Below are positions 42,963 through 55,181 of a stretch of DNA of 64,000 nt, piece by piece (positions within the stretch are counted from its first letter, which is position 1; each line of letters starts with the position of its first letter). Source of the DNA: Ascochyta rabiei (lineage: Eukaryota; Ascomycota; Dothideomycetes; Pleosporales; Didymellaceae). A program made the translations under genes and the position numbers. The notes under the pieces were generated by a model, which had not been told where the DNA came from, did no database searches, and worked only from the letters and a program-made list of their open reading frames with translations. The DNA lies in assembly GCF_004011695.2 (NCBI RefSeq), contig NC_082406.1, positions 1,612,001 to 1,676,000 of the forward strand, read 5' to 3'.

Positions 42963-45900
42963 TGAGCGCGTCGCCGTGAAAAGCCACACGCTCCACGCCT
43001 GTCTCGGACCCTCTTCCATGCATTGTGTCTCTCACGGCCGGATTACTTGCAGCGCCTGCAACACGGCAGCTTCGAAATCAACACTAACCGCGGCCAGTCC
43101 GCGATTGCGACCGCTAGCTTGGATCTTGATATGTCCCCTACTGCCGCCAAGCCCATGGGCCGACGCGAACCAAAAACACGCCTCTTCAGCGCCCCTCAGC
43201 GCTCATGAGCGCTCCTCAGCACCTAGCCACCTTGCCCGTCTGAGCTGCCTATCGCGGAGCCCTGCACGGAACGGGCGACCAAAGGCAGCCTTCATGGCCA
43301 CTTTGCCCTTCCTCCACCACTCACAAGCACCAACGCTGCTGATGGAGCAATGCGGACATGTCAGCAGGCTTCCTGCCAAATCATTGATTGCTAGCCTCCA
43401 AGGTCCTGCAGCTGCCCAAGACAGACAAAACTGGGACGTGCATAAGCGGCCGTCGTCATGCATTCACCATCCCCCGGTCTATCCATTCGTCCCGTGTTGT
43501 CTGATGACTCCCCCTGCCCGCAACAGTCGAGCTGCCCGCTTATGCTTGCCGCAACAGCCGGAAGAGGCAGTATCACTTATTACATGTGGCCTGGATAGAC
43601 CGCCCTAGGCTCGACTGGAGAGTGCATAGTGCAAGACGCTTTCCTGCTCGCATGGACCGCGGCTTCGTCTGAGGAGCTGTGCGGATCGGCGAGCACATGG
43701 CTCACACTCTACCAGGTAGGACGTCTGCTACGCGCCTGGAGACCCGCAGCGGCGCTCGTCTTCAGCCTGTTACCGGCTCTCTGTCAGCTTGTGGCAGATG
43801 CAATTCCGTCACTCCGGACCCGTCTCCCTACTCTCTGGCTAGGCTGACCAGTGAAGAACTGCCCTCGAGCGATGGAATTCATGTGGACAGAAGCTTTGGT
43901 CAGACTGGACGATCCGTTCCACAAGGACGCCCCGCTCGCCGTCGACAAGGGCGTACATCGATACCCTTGACTTGCCCGTGCTCCCATCGATCTTGCCGTC
44001 ATACCTTGCCTGTATCTCGCATCCCTTCCGTAGCTCGCGCCACTGTACCCTAGCGGGGCTTGAAACGCCATGGCCGTCTTTCACGCCGTCTGTCGCTTTT
44101 TGACGTTTGTCTGTGCATCTACAGACGATACAAGTCATGAAAAAGCAAACAAGCAACTTCTCCGTGACCATTGCTGAGACGCGGAGAAAATGCTTGCCCT
44201 TTTGTTTGAGTAAACAGACCTGCTTGGACCCCCGAATTGCCTACCGTGGATGACACCAAACGTGACGCTTGCCCGTTTCTTGTGCATCTCTAGTGCGTCC
44301 ATTTGTCTTCCAAACGTCCGCCCTGGCTGTGCAGCAGTGTTTGAAATGTCTCAGACAACGAGCCTGTCAGGTGTCTTCTCGGAGCGTTCGGTAACCGTCT
44401 AGATCTAACCGGACAAGGAGGATTTACGTTTCATTTCGTTCCTCGACGAGACATGGTCAAAAAGCAACACAGCGGCCCGATTGTTTGCAAATAATCAAGT
44501 CTTCTGCACGCAAGAGATGCTGTTTTGGTGCAGAGACGTGACGAGACAATGACCATTGTCACAAGATCCGGTCCATAACATGAGTCCACTTTTCTCCAGC
44601 TTCCGTTACTCACTTGCTAGGTTCCTGTAGTCAGTCTCTGTAGAGCCAATCTCATGCTGGTCGATTGACGCTTCAGCGGCGAGACAGTCCAAGATGGCAG
44701 CAAAGTCGCCATCGTTTCCACACGCGTACCCAGACGAACACGGAACGCTGATTCATCCGTTCCTTTGCGTTGTATTTGGTGTCGTCACCCTTGTTGAGCG
44801 CGGCGTTGACGCGTCAGTAGGTGCAGAAGAAGCAGACCGTTGAGACGATTGTGTGCAGGGTCAAAGCCGGATTCTCGTCCATCTCTTGGCGCGACGCTAT
44901 GGACCGGCTGGGATGTGTACTTGATTGATCATATGATTCCACTCCACTTTACCCTGGAGCCCGCAACTCAATCAAGGTTAGACAGGCAAACTACCCCACT
45001 TCGACTCCTCGGGAAGAAATCATGGCGAGAAGCCAAGTATGCATGGACATGAGACTCCGCTGTGATTTGATAGAAAGCCTCGTTTCAAGTTCCCGAGGAA
45101 TAGGTTCAGTGCCAGATGTCTCACTTCACAAGTGGATTATCCGTAGGCAGTGATATTGTTCGTGCTCGGGACGTGGTCGTTTTCCGTTTGGCTGAATGGC
45201 CAAGTGGCGATTCCTTTGGGTTGTACAACTCTAGCGGTGAAGTGTTCTGCATAGCCGCTTATCTCCACAAAGTTATCATGGCGTGGGAGTCGAGTGTGTT
45301 CTGCGCAATGGCACTCCGCAGCACGAGAACCGAACAGGCGTATGCTTGTAAATGTTCCAGGTGTTCCATGACAGTGCGAGAGTCACGCCATCTGGAGCGC
45401 TAGAAATGGGTGCAAGGCCAAAGAAAGACCATGGCAGATCTGCGGATCCCTCGAGACGGTGTGCGGAAATAGGAAATGACAAGTAACTCAACAGGGAATA
45501 TCGTACAAAGGTCGAGCAGCCTGCAAAATGTGACTGCCATGGAAACCGCTGCCTCATCGCCCATCACTCCGGATTGTACTACCCTATTCATACCGGTCAT
45601 GCTAGGCTCGAGCGTGGTCCAGAAGAGGGTGTGTTGAGATGAGCAGGTTTGATATGTCGCAGCAAGGCTCCGACAAGGCCACTGTACGTTGCAGTTGATG
45701 GTGACGAATCAGCAGTCGAGCCTTCGCCCTGACCAGTCACAGAACAATCATGTGAGAGGTAGGGGAGACGCAATGGACTCTGTCGAGGCTTGAGGCGGAG
45801 TATGGCGCTATGTAATGGTATCAGATGACCATGGCCGGTAGTAGCAGGCCGTAGGAAAGCAAGAGAGTATGCTCTGGGCGTTTGGAGGTATCCAATCCAA

Positions 45901-46367
45901 GTTTGCTGGTCGAGTTTCCTAAGATCTGAGAACGATAAGAACCCAACTTTAATTGGCGCAAGTCCAGAGGTTCTGTTCGCAGAGTTAGCCCACAGGGCCC
46001 GAGGCCTCAGCTTGACACGAATGAGGCAGCCAGTCTACACATCTCGAGGCCTCCGTGCTAAGCTCACACTATTGCACGCCTCCTGTGTTTACGCGCACGC
46101 CGAAAAGAGTGCGGTGCGGATCTGCCATGTCAGATCACGCTCTTGTGTTGGTACATTCGAAGCTGGGACTACCTACAGTCCAAAACATCCTGTTAGTCTC
46201 CTGAACATATTTGCTGTAATAAACGCCACCGATTAAACGCCATGCCATCCCTTCAATAAAGACGTGAACAATATTTGAGAGAGCTGAGAAGTTATCCAGG
46301 TCCGCGACCCTCTCTGTACGCGAGACGCAGGAAGACTTGTAGAGTAAAGCTGCACCATAGAGGACGC

Positions 46368-47125
46368 TTACTTGCGACCTGGTGCCAATCCAGGAACAGC
46401 GCTGAATCGTTCGTCGCGCTCGGTCTTGAAGAGCAGTTGACACCAGAACTCCTTGTTATCGTCGTCGAACCAAGTCCAGAACTTGCCTTCCCGGCGGTCC
46501 ACCTCGCGTGCTTGCAGTTTGACCGCAACTGTCTCGTAGGGCTCTCCGGCTACAATGAAATACTGGTAGTTTGGGTCGGGCTCTTCCATCTTCTGCTCGT
46601 ATGCGCTCATGAATCGGACCCGCGGGATGGTGTCTGGCGTAATATCTGGGAATTGGAATTGGAACAAGAGTCCATTCTGACGGGTAATAGGATCGCGAAC
46701 TTTCGTTATCCGGTACCCAGGTCGGCCAATCTTGATGACGTTCTTCTTAACTTGCACACCAGCGAGTAGACCCTGCTGTCCTGCATCATCCTTCTTTCCT
46801 TCACGCTGCTCTTTCGCAGCACGTCGCGCCAAGTTTGTCTGATGCTTCCTTCCTTGTGTATGGGCTAGATATGATCCATCGTTCTGGTGTACTGTGAGAC
46901 ATAGACGGCATTCGAAGCTTCCGACATGATTCTTAAAGAAGTAAGGGTCCTTGTCGAGGTCGATGGTTTCAAGCGCAAGCTTTCGGAGACGTTCTCGTCG
47001 GTCGGCGTTTGTCGCTGAGCTTGAGGCGACACCACCACCACCAAATTTGGAACCTGCTCGATTCTGTACAGGTTAGCGACTTCCGTTCACTACCAGTAAC
47101 TGGAAGAGCGTACCTGATAATCCAT
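46368..47125 (-). CDS. PRP11: Splicing factor 3A subunit 2 (SF3A2/Prp11)
   Basis: Exon 1 is 12 nt (47125-47114, MDYQ). After a 50-nt intron, exon 2 runs 47063-46368, giving 235 residues. The family N-terminus NRAGSKFGGGG is followed by RRERLRKLALETIDL, a U1-type C2H2 zinc finger (CRLCLTVHQ...HTQGRKH, about residues 54-77) and the conserved body KIGRPGYRITKVRDP, GLLFQFQFPDI, PRVRFMSAYEQKME and WTWFDDDNKEFW. SF3A2 is part of the U2 snRNP SF3a complex that tethers U2 near the branch site. It lacks the long proline-rich tail of the human protein, as is usual in fungi. Confidence 0.95.
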
Positions 47126-47487
47126 GCTTGCACGTAGTCGAGATGGTATGCGTCTTTGTGTTTAGATCGACGCGATTCCGAGCTTCTGGTGGAGTCGCAA
47201 AGCTTTAGTGTGAGTGGCGTACTGCTGCGCGTTCAAGTTGATGTGAAGCCCACAAATTGTAAAAGCGCCGCCGCGATCAGGAACGGCGCTAGTGTCGTTA
47301 CGTAAGCCGCGATCTGGAGGCAAGCACAAGTTCATCCCGACTTCTCACATGTGCATAGACCGTGCTTGACCACGTCCGGATTGCGAATTTAAAGCAGCAA
47401 CGAGTTAGCATCCAGAGAGGCTGTAGTCGCATCGGAAGTACCGTCCTGTACCCGACATCCAAGCTCAAGAGCCGAGCGGTCAGATTT
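47126..47487. promoter_or_regulatory. Divergent promoter region, SF3A2 / tubulin cofactor E
   Basis: 362 bp between divergent start codons. No specific site was identified. The cofactor E frame is open upstream to 47362, but the start at 47488 (MATDIYIGKRL) matches the beginning of the CAP-Gly domain. Confidence 0.5.
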
Positions 47488-49318
47488 ATGGCGACAGATA
47501 TCTACATTGGAAAGAGACTCTCCTTCGATGGCCAACTCTGCACCGTTCGATTTCGCGGCGCAGTCGAGGGCACCAAAGGAGAGTGGTTGGGTGTAGAGTG
47601 GGACGATCCAACCCGTGGAAAGAACTGTGGCGAGCATAATGGCCACAAATACTTTGACTGTAATACGGTCATCTTCAGTTGAAAATTGCATCAGTAGCTG
47701 ATTGCAGCTAGGCCTCAGAAGACATGCGCCAGCAGGTTCTTTTATCAGACCAACTCGCAAGCCTGATCAACCACGTTCATTTGTGGAGGCACTAAAAGCA
47801 AAGTATGCAGACGATGACTTTGAGGATCCCAGCGTAAAAGTAGTGTTTGTTATGAAAGAAGGTGATAATGCCAAGGCAAGGAAGGACCCAGCCGCGAAGT
47901 TGAGTCAGCCGATACGATTCAACGGTAAGGTCGCAGAAGAGGTGGGCTTTGACAAGATCAGAAAACAGCTTGCTCAATTGGAGGAGCTCAAATTCGTGAT
48001 CTTGGATGGCTTAAGGATGTGGAGGCCGGAGGTGAGGCCAAGTGCGAGAGCCAAAGAAGAGCTGGAATGGCCACAAGGCGCGACAGACATCAAAGATGCG
48101 TGCCCAAAGACATACGAGCTGGATCTCAGTCGGAACCTATTCGAAGAGTGGAGAGAAATTGCTGCAATTTGCGAGCAATTGAACCGACTGAGGGTTCTGA
48201 GAGTCGACGGAACACGGTTCAGAGATACATCGTTAACAGAGGTCGAACTCGATCGTTGCCTCCGGGTTTTCGCCAACATCACAACTTTGAAGCTGGAAGA
48301 AGATCTGCTCCCATGGGAAGAGCTCGTCAACATCACGCACCAGTTCCAAGCCCTCACCACATTCTCAGCATCCAGCAACTTCTACTCAAGCTTAACACCA
48401 CACCTCTTGAACCCAACAATTACCGACCTGACGTTGGAAGATAACCTCTTCCCGTCCCTATCCGTCCTCGAACCACTAACCAAGATACCGAATCTTCGAC
48501 GCCTCGTCTTGAAGTCAAATAAAATTACCGAAATTGGCATACCGCCACCAAACTTTCGCGACTCACTCAAAGAAGTTGATCTCTCCTTCAACGAAATAAC
48601 AACCTGGTCTTTCATCGAGCAGTTGGAGCACACCTTCCCAGGCCTTACCAGTCTTCGCGTGTCTCACAACCCACTCTACGAAGCCCTCCAAGCGCCGGAC
48701 GGCCGTTCTCTCACCGCAGACGATGGGTATATGCTCACAGTGGCGCGACTCGGCAACCTCAAGACATTGAATCACAGTCCCATAAGCGACAAAGAGCGGC
48801 TCAACGCCGAGTCATACTACCTTTCGCTCATAGTGAAGGAAGTGCAGTTTGCACCAGAGAAGCTACGAGAAGAAATCCTGAGCAGTCATCCAAGATACAA
48901 ATTGCTCTGTGAAGAGTACGGGGAGCCAGATATCAAGCGGAGCAAGAATGCGGTCAATCCAAACTCACTTGCTGCGCGGCTGCTACGCATCAACTTCTAC
49001 CTGGCAAACGATAGATCAAAAGCATGTGAGGCTGAGATACCAATGAGCTGCACGGCGTATACGGTCCTCGGTGTCGTGGGTAAGCTGTTCGGTGTCGTAC
49101 CAACGGGTTGCAAACTTATCTGGGAAACCGGCGATTGGATGCCAGCGAGAAGGACAATGGCTGAAGTGGAAGAAGAGGACTGGGATTCTGAGGATAGTGA
49201 AGATGAAGCAACCACAAGTAGAATGATGCGAGAGGTTGAGATCACACCAGGCACAAGATCGATTGGGACGTGGATTGATGGCATAGAGGCTACTGTGAGG
49301 GTTGAGCTGGAAATGTAA
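47488..49318 (+). CDS. PAC2: Tubulin-folding cofactor E (TBCE/Pac2)
   Basis: Exon 1 starts at ATG 47488. The intron donor is GTAATA at 47660; with the acceptor at 47735 the join is in phase and gives 584 residues, reading YFDC-SFIRPTRKPD. Other acceptors within 30 bp cannot be excluded. An N-terminal CAP-Gly domain is present (VRFRGAVEGTKGEWLGVEWD, with GKNCGEHNGHKYF; the canonical motif is GKNDG). Leucine-rich repeats fill the middle (LRRLVLKSNKITEIGI, LKEVDLSFNEITTW, LTSLRVSHNPLYEAL). The C-terminus is a ubiquitin-like domain (ISMSCTAYTVLGVVGKLFGV in outline). Cofactor E binds alpha-tubulin and, with cofactors C and D, forms the alpha/beta dimer. Confidence 0.92.
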
Positions 49319-49546
49319 GCACACCGAGCCTCAATAGACGTCGATACGAGAAGCAAAGAGACTCCAACAGGTGGACTTCACATGCTCGCAAACGACAATA
49401 ACGAAAGTTTTACCAGCCGTCAATGTATATAATGTGATGCAAGCACGGTCTATGTGGCCAAGAGCTGACCTGGCCTTGCCATGTATACTGACAGAAAAGG
49501 CGACAGCGCTTCAAAGGGGACTAAACGACTCGGTAATCTTCTCGTC

Positions 49547-51118
49547 TTATCTCAAAGGCAGCTCGCTCTTCGACTCGAAGCTGTACCTAAGCCATTCACC
49601 AACGGCCCTCAAGCTTTCCCATCTCACGCTCTCGTCCGCTTCCTGCATAAGCTCCATAACTCTACCCTTGAGGCCTAACTTCTCCAATTGTTGCCTCTTC
49701 TCGGGTACCTCCTTGACCAAGCATGCAACGTCGTTGCAGCCAATGGCCAACACCTGCTTATCATTTTCCCAGCTCTTGGAGAGGATTTCCGCAAGCTTCC
49801 TGGGCAACTCACCCTTATTCTCGTCTAGGATACGGCGAGCGTTATCACGCCAGAAAGTGGGGTTGCGATGCGGTGGCGACCAGCGGAGATGACCAGACTG
49901 TAGCTCTGCAGCATACTCGTCGAAGGTGGTCTGTGTTTTGGTGTACTCTTCGAGAAGCTCTGTGAGAGTCTTGTGATCCTCGAGCGCATCTTCATCAGTC
50001 AAATGGCGCGACTTCAGGCTGTTGAGCAGGGCTGGCAGACGAGCAAGGACAGCTGTGGGCAACAGTGTCTGACGGTTCGTGGTAAGAAGATTGACAAGAG
50101 TGGAAAGAAGGAGACGAGTAGTCTTTTCTTTGGGCGAGACTCGTAGGAGACCTGTGTAAAGAAGGACAATGTCGTGTTCACTGAAGTCTGTTAGCAAAAA
50201 TTGTCTCACACTCTACTCTAGATACAACGCACTCTTGAAGGCCGTTACCAACAAGCTCGCCCTCGAAGCTGAGCTGCCAGATGACAAGTAGGATATGGTA
50301 GAGGAGCTGCAGTCCTACACCACCAGACAGGCCGCTGTCTCCAGCGCTACGAATGCTGCCACCGCCACTGTACAAAGTTGATTCCCGGTCATTGCTCGAT
50401 CCTACTGCTGAGCGCAGGATGTCAAACAATGGATCAAGGGTCTCCTTCCTTTGCTTCCAGAACAAATGCCTCGCCTTCGAACTACGAAGTACTGCGGAGG
50501 ATTCTCGTACAGCAATGTCCTGAAGCCCAGCGTCCGAAGCCTTTGCCAGTGTCGAAAGGTAGGTGTAAAGCTGCGGGAGCGCTTGGTCGAGTTGTGTGGT
50601 GTCTTTCGATGAGGTTACTACGGCGTGAGAGATTAGGCCAGAAAGGACTGAGGAGGTGAGCAGCGGTACAGGGTCTTCGTTGTTCGAGGAGGCTTTCAGA
50701 AGCGGCAGAAATGGCTTGAATGGTGCTGGATGCTGGACGAGGGCTGACGTAAGTGCAGGAATGTCTACATAGGTGTCAGTGATCCATTCGAGGTGCCTCG
50801 AGTGCATGAAGGCCTCATACCATCAATGATGTCCCCTAGCAACACCAGCATGTAATGAATGATGTCCTGGCGTTTCGCTGCGGCCTCGAAGATGCTCTGC
50901 GACCCATCACCGCCCAACAATAGCGTGACAAAGCTGTTCACGTCGGACTCAATTGTCTGCTTGCGCTGCTCCTTGCGCACTTTGTCGATTGACTTGATCT
51001 TTTTCAGGTCTTCGTCGGTGATCGTCTTGGCCCGCACTGCGCCTTCCCATGATATTGGCCGTGCGCGAATGTTGTTCTGGATCGAGGTGAGATACGTCGG
51101 TGGGTCTAGCGACGACAT
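49547..51118 (-). CDS. VMA13: V-type proton ATPase subunit H (Vma13)
   Basis: Exons 51118-50821, 50764-50233 and 50180-49547 join in phase to 487 residues. The start MSSLDPPTYLTSIQNNIRAR and ISWEGAVRAKTITDEDL is family-typical. Armadillo/HEAT-like helical repeats fill the rest, with SGGVGLQLLYHILLVIWQLS in the middle and the C-terminal domain NPTFWRDNARRI and CNDVACLVKEVPEKRQQLEK. Subunit H sits on the V1 stalk, is required for activity of the assembled pump and inhibits ATPase activity of free V1. Length is close to yeast Vma13 (478 residues). It is divergent from DIS3. Confidence 0.95.
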
Positions 51119-51363
51119 CGTGAGATTACACTGCGAGCAAACAGCAAAGATCGCGGTCGGAGTGCTGTGGAGGAGCGTCGAGGATGGGATGTTGTGCCTC
51201 GTCTATCGCGAGCCTACCAAGCTCCTGCAACGTCATTCTGGAGCTTGCCCTTTCGAGCCTAGCTGGGCGACTTCGATGTCTTGGCACGAAGCTGCACTTT
51301 TTCGAACAAGCGACCATTCGGCAACAGCAACGCCGTGATTTCGACACAGTCACGTTCGAAACC
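51119..51363. promoter_or_regulatory. Bidirectional promoter, VMA13 / DIS3
   Basis: 245 bp between divergent start codons, so both genes use this interval. No specific site was identified. Confidence 0.5.
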
Positions 51364-54300
51364 ATGGAGTACTTCAGCCTGAAGAGGTCGACTGCCGCCG
51401 ATCGCGGTCATGCCAACCTGTCAAGTAAGGTTTACGTGCGCTCAACGAAGAGTGGCAAGGTCCAGAAGATTGTGAGGGAGCTGTATCTGCGACAAGACAT
51501 CCCATGCTCTTCGAATCTGTGCAGAGAGTGCCTGGAAATCGCGCCGACAGATTACTCGAAGAAGGGTAGGTTTGGTGAATTCGCATGCAAGGGTAGGGCT
51601 AATGCTGAGCAGTTGCCCCATTCGTACTTTCAGATACACCAGCTGGATCGAAGAACTTTCCGAACGGACAGTACCTAGTGCCCGATACCAATGCATTTCT
51701 TACAGGAATGGATTTGTTCGAAGTCGAAACAGCATTTCATGATGTCATAGTACTTCAGACTGTACTTGAAGAAGTCAAGAACCGGTCGCTACCACTGTAC
51801 CACCGTTTGATTGCCCTGACGAAGAACGAGGGGAAGCGCTTTTATGTCTTCTTCAACGAGTTCCGCCAGGAGACCCACGTCCCGCGCGATCAAGGAGAGA
51901 GTATCAATGATCGCAATGATCGAGCTGTTCGTGTAGCAGTACAGTGGTACAACCAGCACATCACTGAAGCGGTGACTGCACGAAGCAAGAAGCAAAAGCG
52001 TGTGCCAACCGTGGTCATGATTACTGATGACAGGGACAATTTGCGCAAGGCGAAGGCAGAGAGCGTCCCTGGCATGACGTTGTCTGACTTTGTGTCTGGT
52101 CTTGAAAACGCCGACGAGCTGCTCGACATGATCAGTGCTGCACAAGAGCAGAGAGAAGTCCGCTCGAAAAAGCCCGAGGTGTTCTACCCAGATCACTTCT
52201 CGATATCGAAGATGATGACTGGTGTAAAAGCCGGTACCATGCATCAGGGAATATTCAACGTCTCACAGTACAACTACTTGGAGGGCTCGGTGAATGTTCC
52301 TGCATTCGAAAAGTCCCTTATCATCCTAGGCCGCGAGAACAGCAACCGAGCAGTTTCTGGCGACGTCGTAGTTGTGGAAGTATTACCACAGGACCAGTGG
52401 AAGGCACCCTCAACAAAGATCGTCGAGGAAGACACGGTAGCCAAGAATGACAACGCCGAGCAAGAAGAAGGCGAGAACGTCGTGAATGAGAGGGAGAAGC
52501 GAGCGCTGCAAGAGGAGGTCAAGCGTGCACATGGGCAAAGCACTGAAGGCAAAGCGCAACCAACAGCACGTGTTGTGGGTATCATCAAGCGTAACTGGCG
52601 GCAGTACGTAGGACACATTGACCGCGACTCTGTGCGTTCGACGGCAAAAACGAGTAGGCAGCAACAGACGGTTTTCCTCGTACCAATGGACAAGCGCGTC
52701 CCAAAGATCAGAATACGCACCCGCCAGGCTGGAGAGCTTCTCGGTCAGCGTATTCTCGCAACCATCGACTCTTGGGAGAAGGACTCGAGATATCCCGTTG
52801 GCCACTTTGTGCGCTCGTTGGGCGAGCTCGAGTCTAAGGGTGCTGAGACGGAAGCTCTCTTGTTGGAGTGGGACGTACAGTACAAGCCGTTCCCTAAGAC
52901 AGTACTAGACTGCCTGCCTGCTGAAGGCCATGATTGGAAGGTACCCGCGAGCACAGAAGATCCAGGCTGGAAAGGACGAAGAGATCTGCGTGATCTAATC
53001 GTCTGCAGCATTGACCCTCCCGGTTGTGTCGACATCGACGACGCGTTGCACGCAAGGAAGCTACCCAACGGCAATTTCGAGGTCGGCGTGCACATTGCTG
53101 ACGTGTCGCACTTCGTCAAGCCAAACAATGCCATGGACAAAGAGGCTAGCCAACGTGGTACAACGGTCTATCTTGTTGACAAGCGTATCGACATGTTGCC
53201 GATGCTGCTTGGAACAGATCTCTGCTCCCTGAAGCCATACGTCGAGCGATATGCATTCTCCGTTATCTGGGAGGTCAACGAGAACGCTGACATCATCAAC
53301 TCTCATTTCACCAAGTCCGTGATTCGATCGAGGGAAGCCTTCAGCTACGAACAGGCACAGCTACGTATCGACGATGCATCTCAACAGGATGAGCTCACAA
53401 CCGGGATGCGAACACTGTTGATGCTGTCTCAGAAGTTGAAGCAAAAACGAATGGATGCTGGAGCACTGAACCTTGCTTCCCCCGAAGTTAAGGTACGGTC
53501 AGAATCTGAGACTTCTGATCCAGTTGACGTTCACGTCAAGAAGTCACTTGCAACCAACTCTCTAGTTGAAGAATTCATGTTGCTCGCCAACATCAGTGTC
53601 GCAGCAAGGAACTACGAAGCGTTTCCGCAGACCGCTTTGTTGCGTCGTCACGCTGCGCCACCCAAGTCCAACTTCGAAGAGCTCGCAAACCAGCTCAAGG
53701 TGAAGAAGGGCCTAGAACTGCGAAGCGACAGCTCTGGCGCAGTAGCAGACTCTCTCGACCAATGTGTGGACCCGAACAACCCATTTTTCAACACTCTTGT
53801 CAGAATTATGGCAACACGTTGCATGATGTCCGCCGAGTACTTTTGCGCGGGGACACAAGCATACCCTGAGTTCAGGCATTACGGTCTTGCGAGTGAGATT
53901 TACACTCATTTCACGTCGCCCATCCGTCGTTACGCCGATCTCGAGGCGCATCGACAGCTTGCCGCGGCCATTGAGTACGAACAGCTTGACGCCAGTCTGC
54001 ACTCAAAGGCCAAGCTCGAAGCCGTCTGCAAGAATATCAACGTTCGTCATCGCAACGCACAGATGGCTGGACGTGCCTCGATCGAGTACTACGTCGGCCA
54101 AGCGCTCAAGGGCAAGGATCTCGAGGAAGAAGGTTTCATCATGAAGATCTTTTCGAATGGGTTTGTCGTCTTCGTGCCGCGCTTTGGTATCGAGAGCTTG
54201 ATTCGTCTGAGGGATCTGGCTACGCCTGAGCCCGATGCCGAGTTCGACGCCGACAACTACCAACTGAACATCAAGGGCGAGCTGAACAGGAGTGTAGAGC

Positions 54301-54383
54301 TGTTCGAAAAGGTCATGGTCCGGATCACGGACGAGATGGAGGAGAGCACAGGAAAGAGGAAGGTCAAGTTAACGCTGGTGTAA
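51364..54383 (+). CDS. DIS3: Exosome 3'-5' exoribonuclease and endonuclease Dis3/Rrp44
   Basis: Exon 1 51364-51565 and exon 2 51613-54383 (47-nt intron) join in phase to 990 residues (yeast 1001). N-terminal cysteines including the CRECLEIAP motif match the CR3 region needed for exosome binding. The PIN endonuclease domain follows, starting at VPDTNAFL (D92 corresponds to the catalytic Asp near position 91 in yeast). Two cold-shock domains come next. The RNB exonuclease domain has the metal-binding aspartates in IDPPGCVDIDDALHARKL (D535, D541, D543, D544). A C-terminal S1 domain ends near the terminus. Dis3 is the only processive nuclease of the eukaryotic core exosome and acts in nuclear and cytoplasmic RNA decay and rRNA processing. 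Confidence 0.97.
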
Positions 54384-54567
54384 GATTCCAGCAGGAACAG
54401 ACGATATCATCTTCACGCAGTCCAACGATGCGAAATACAAATGTTCATTTTGATGTACCCCGTGCTGCAGCCAGGTGACCTCCTGTGCCCGATGGTTGTT
54501 TCTTGAATGTTATCGTTGAGCACGATGCGCGGACTTTGGTCTCCCCGCGCAAAGATCTCGATGAAGT

Positions 54568-55181
54568 ATGGTCGAGGAAGCAGCTGAACATGGGGCCCAT
54601 GATGCCATGACTGCGTACTCTCGTGCTGTTGCTAGCTACCTAGATCAGATCAAAAGAGCCGAGACTGAGAGGCTGCCATCTGAGAGCGGGTCGGAAGAGT
54701 CTACCGAACGTAAAAGACACGGAGTCGCCGAAGCGAAGCAAGGGCGACCATCTCATCCAATAGCCAAGTGCAAGTGAGGCATTGGCACAGCGCTCAGTGT
54801 CAAAGTCACTCTTTGTTGCGATCCACAGCCCTTGTCTTGAGGAGCAAAGACGACAACATGATCTACGCCACACGCCCGGGAGACCCCTCCCTTAGCTTTC
54901 CGCTCCCAAAGCGCCGAAGCGAAGCACCGAAACGCTGTAGACCGTGCGCTAATTATCCTTTCTGGCAAGATACCCTTACTCTAGCCCTACAACGCATCAT
55001 GGCTGCCGGATCAGCGCCCGATCTGTTGCTGGGCGCAACAACGCCAAGCGATGTGATGAAAGCAGGGTTCTTGCGCTACAAGTACATGTTGCTGCATGCG
55101 CACTTGCATCGCAGATTGCGACATGGAGGGTTCTGTGGCGCAAGAGAGTTCGAGTGCGAATTTGGTTCGATGAGGCGCTAG
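54568..55181 (+). CDS. Hypothetical small protein, two-exon model, weak support
   Basis: The first frame starts at ATG 54568 (MVEEAAEHGAHDAMTAYSRA) and is charged and helical-looking. The second, ending at 55181, contains DDNMIYATRPGDPSLSFPLP and LALQRIMAAGSAPDLLLGA and finishes CEFGSMRR. A GTAAAA donor at 54711 and CCACAG acceptor at 54828 join them in phase to about 165 residues, but the donor is non-ideal. No family is recognised. It could be a lineage-specific gene or chance open sequence. Confidence 0.3.

Larger units (their letters stand above)
41642..46367. other. Gene-poor interval upstream of the Rsc7/Swp82-type gene, 4.7 kb
   Basis: The first 1.3 kb carries a series of unrelated tandem repeats (listed separately). 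The remaining 3.4 kb (about 42970-46367) is ordinary composition with no convincing gene, tRNA or transposon signature that I could see. Several frames of 100-230 codons run through it, but they are repeat-derived or lack any protein pattern. Confidence 0.5.

Noticed and set aside
42907..43608. 233-codon plus-strand frame
   Set aside because: It begins in the GGCAGA repeat and has no protein-like pattern or splice context.
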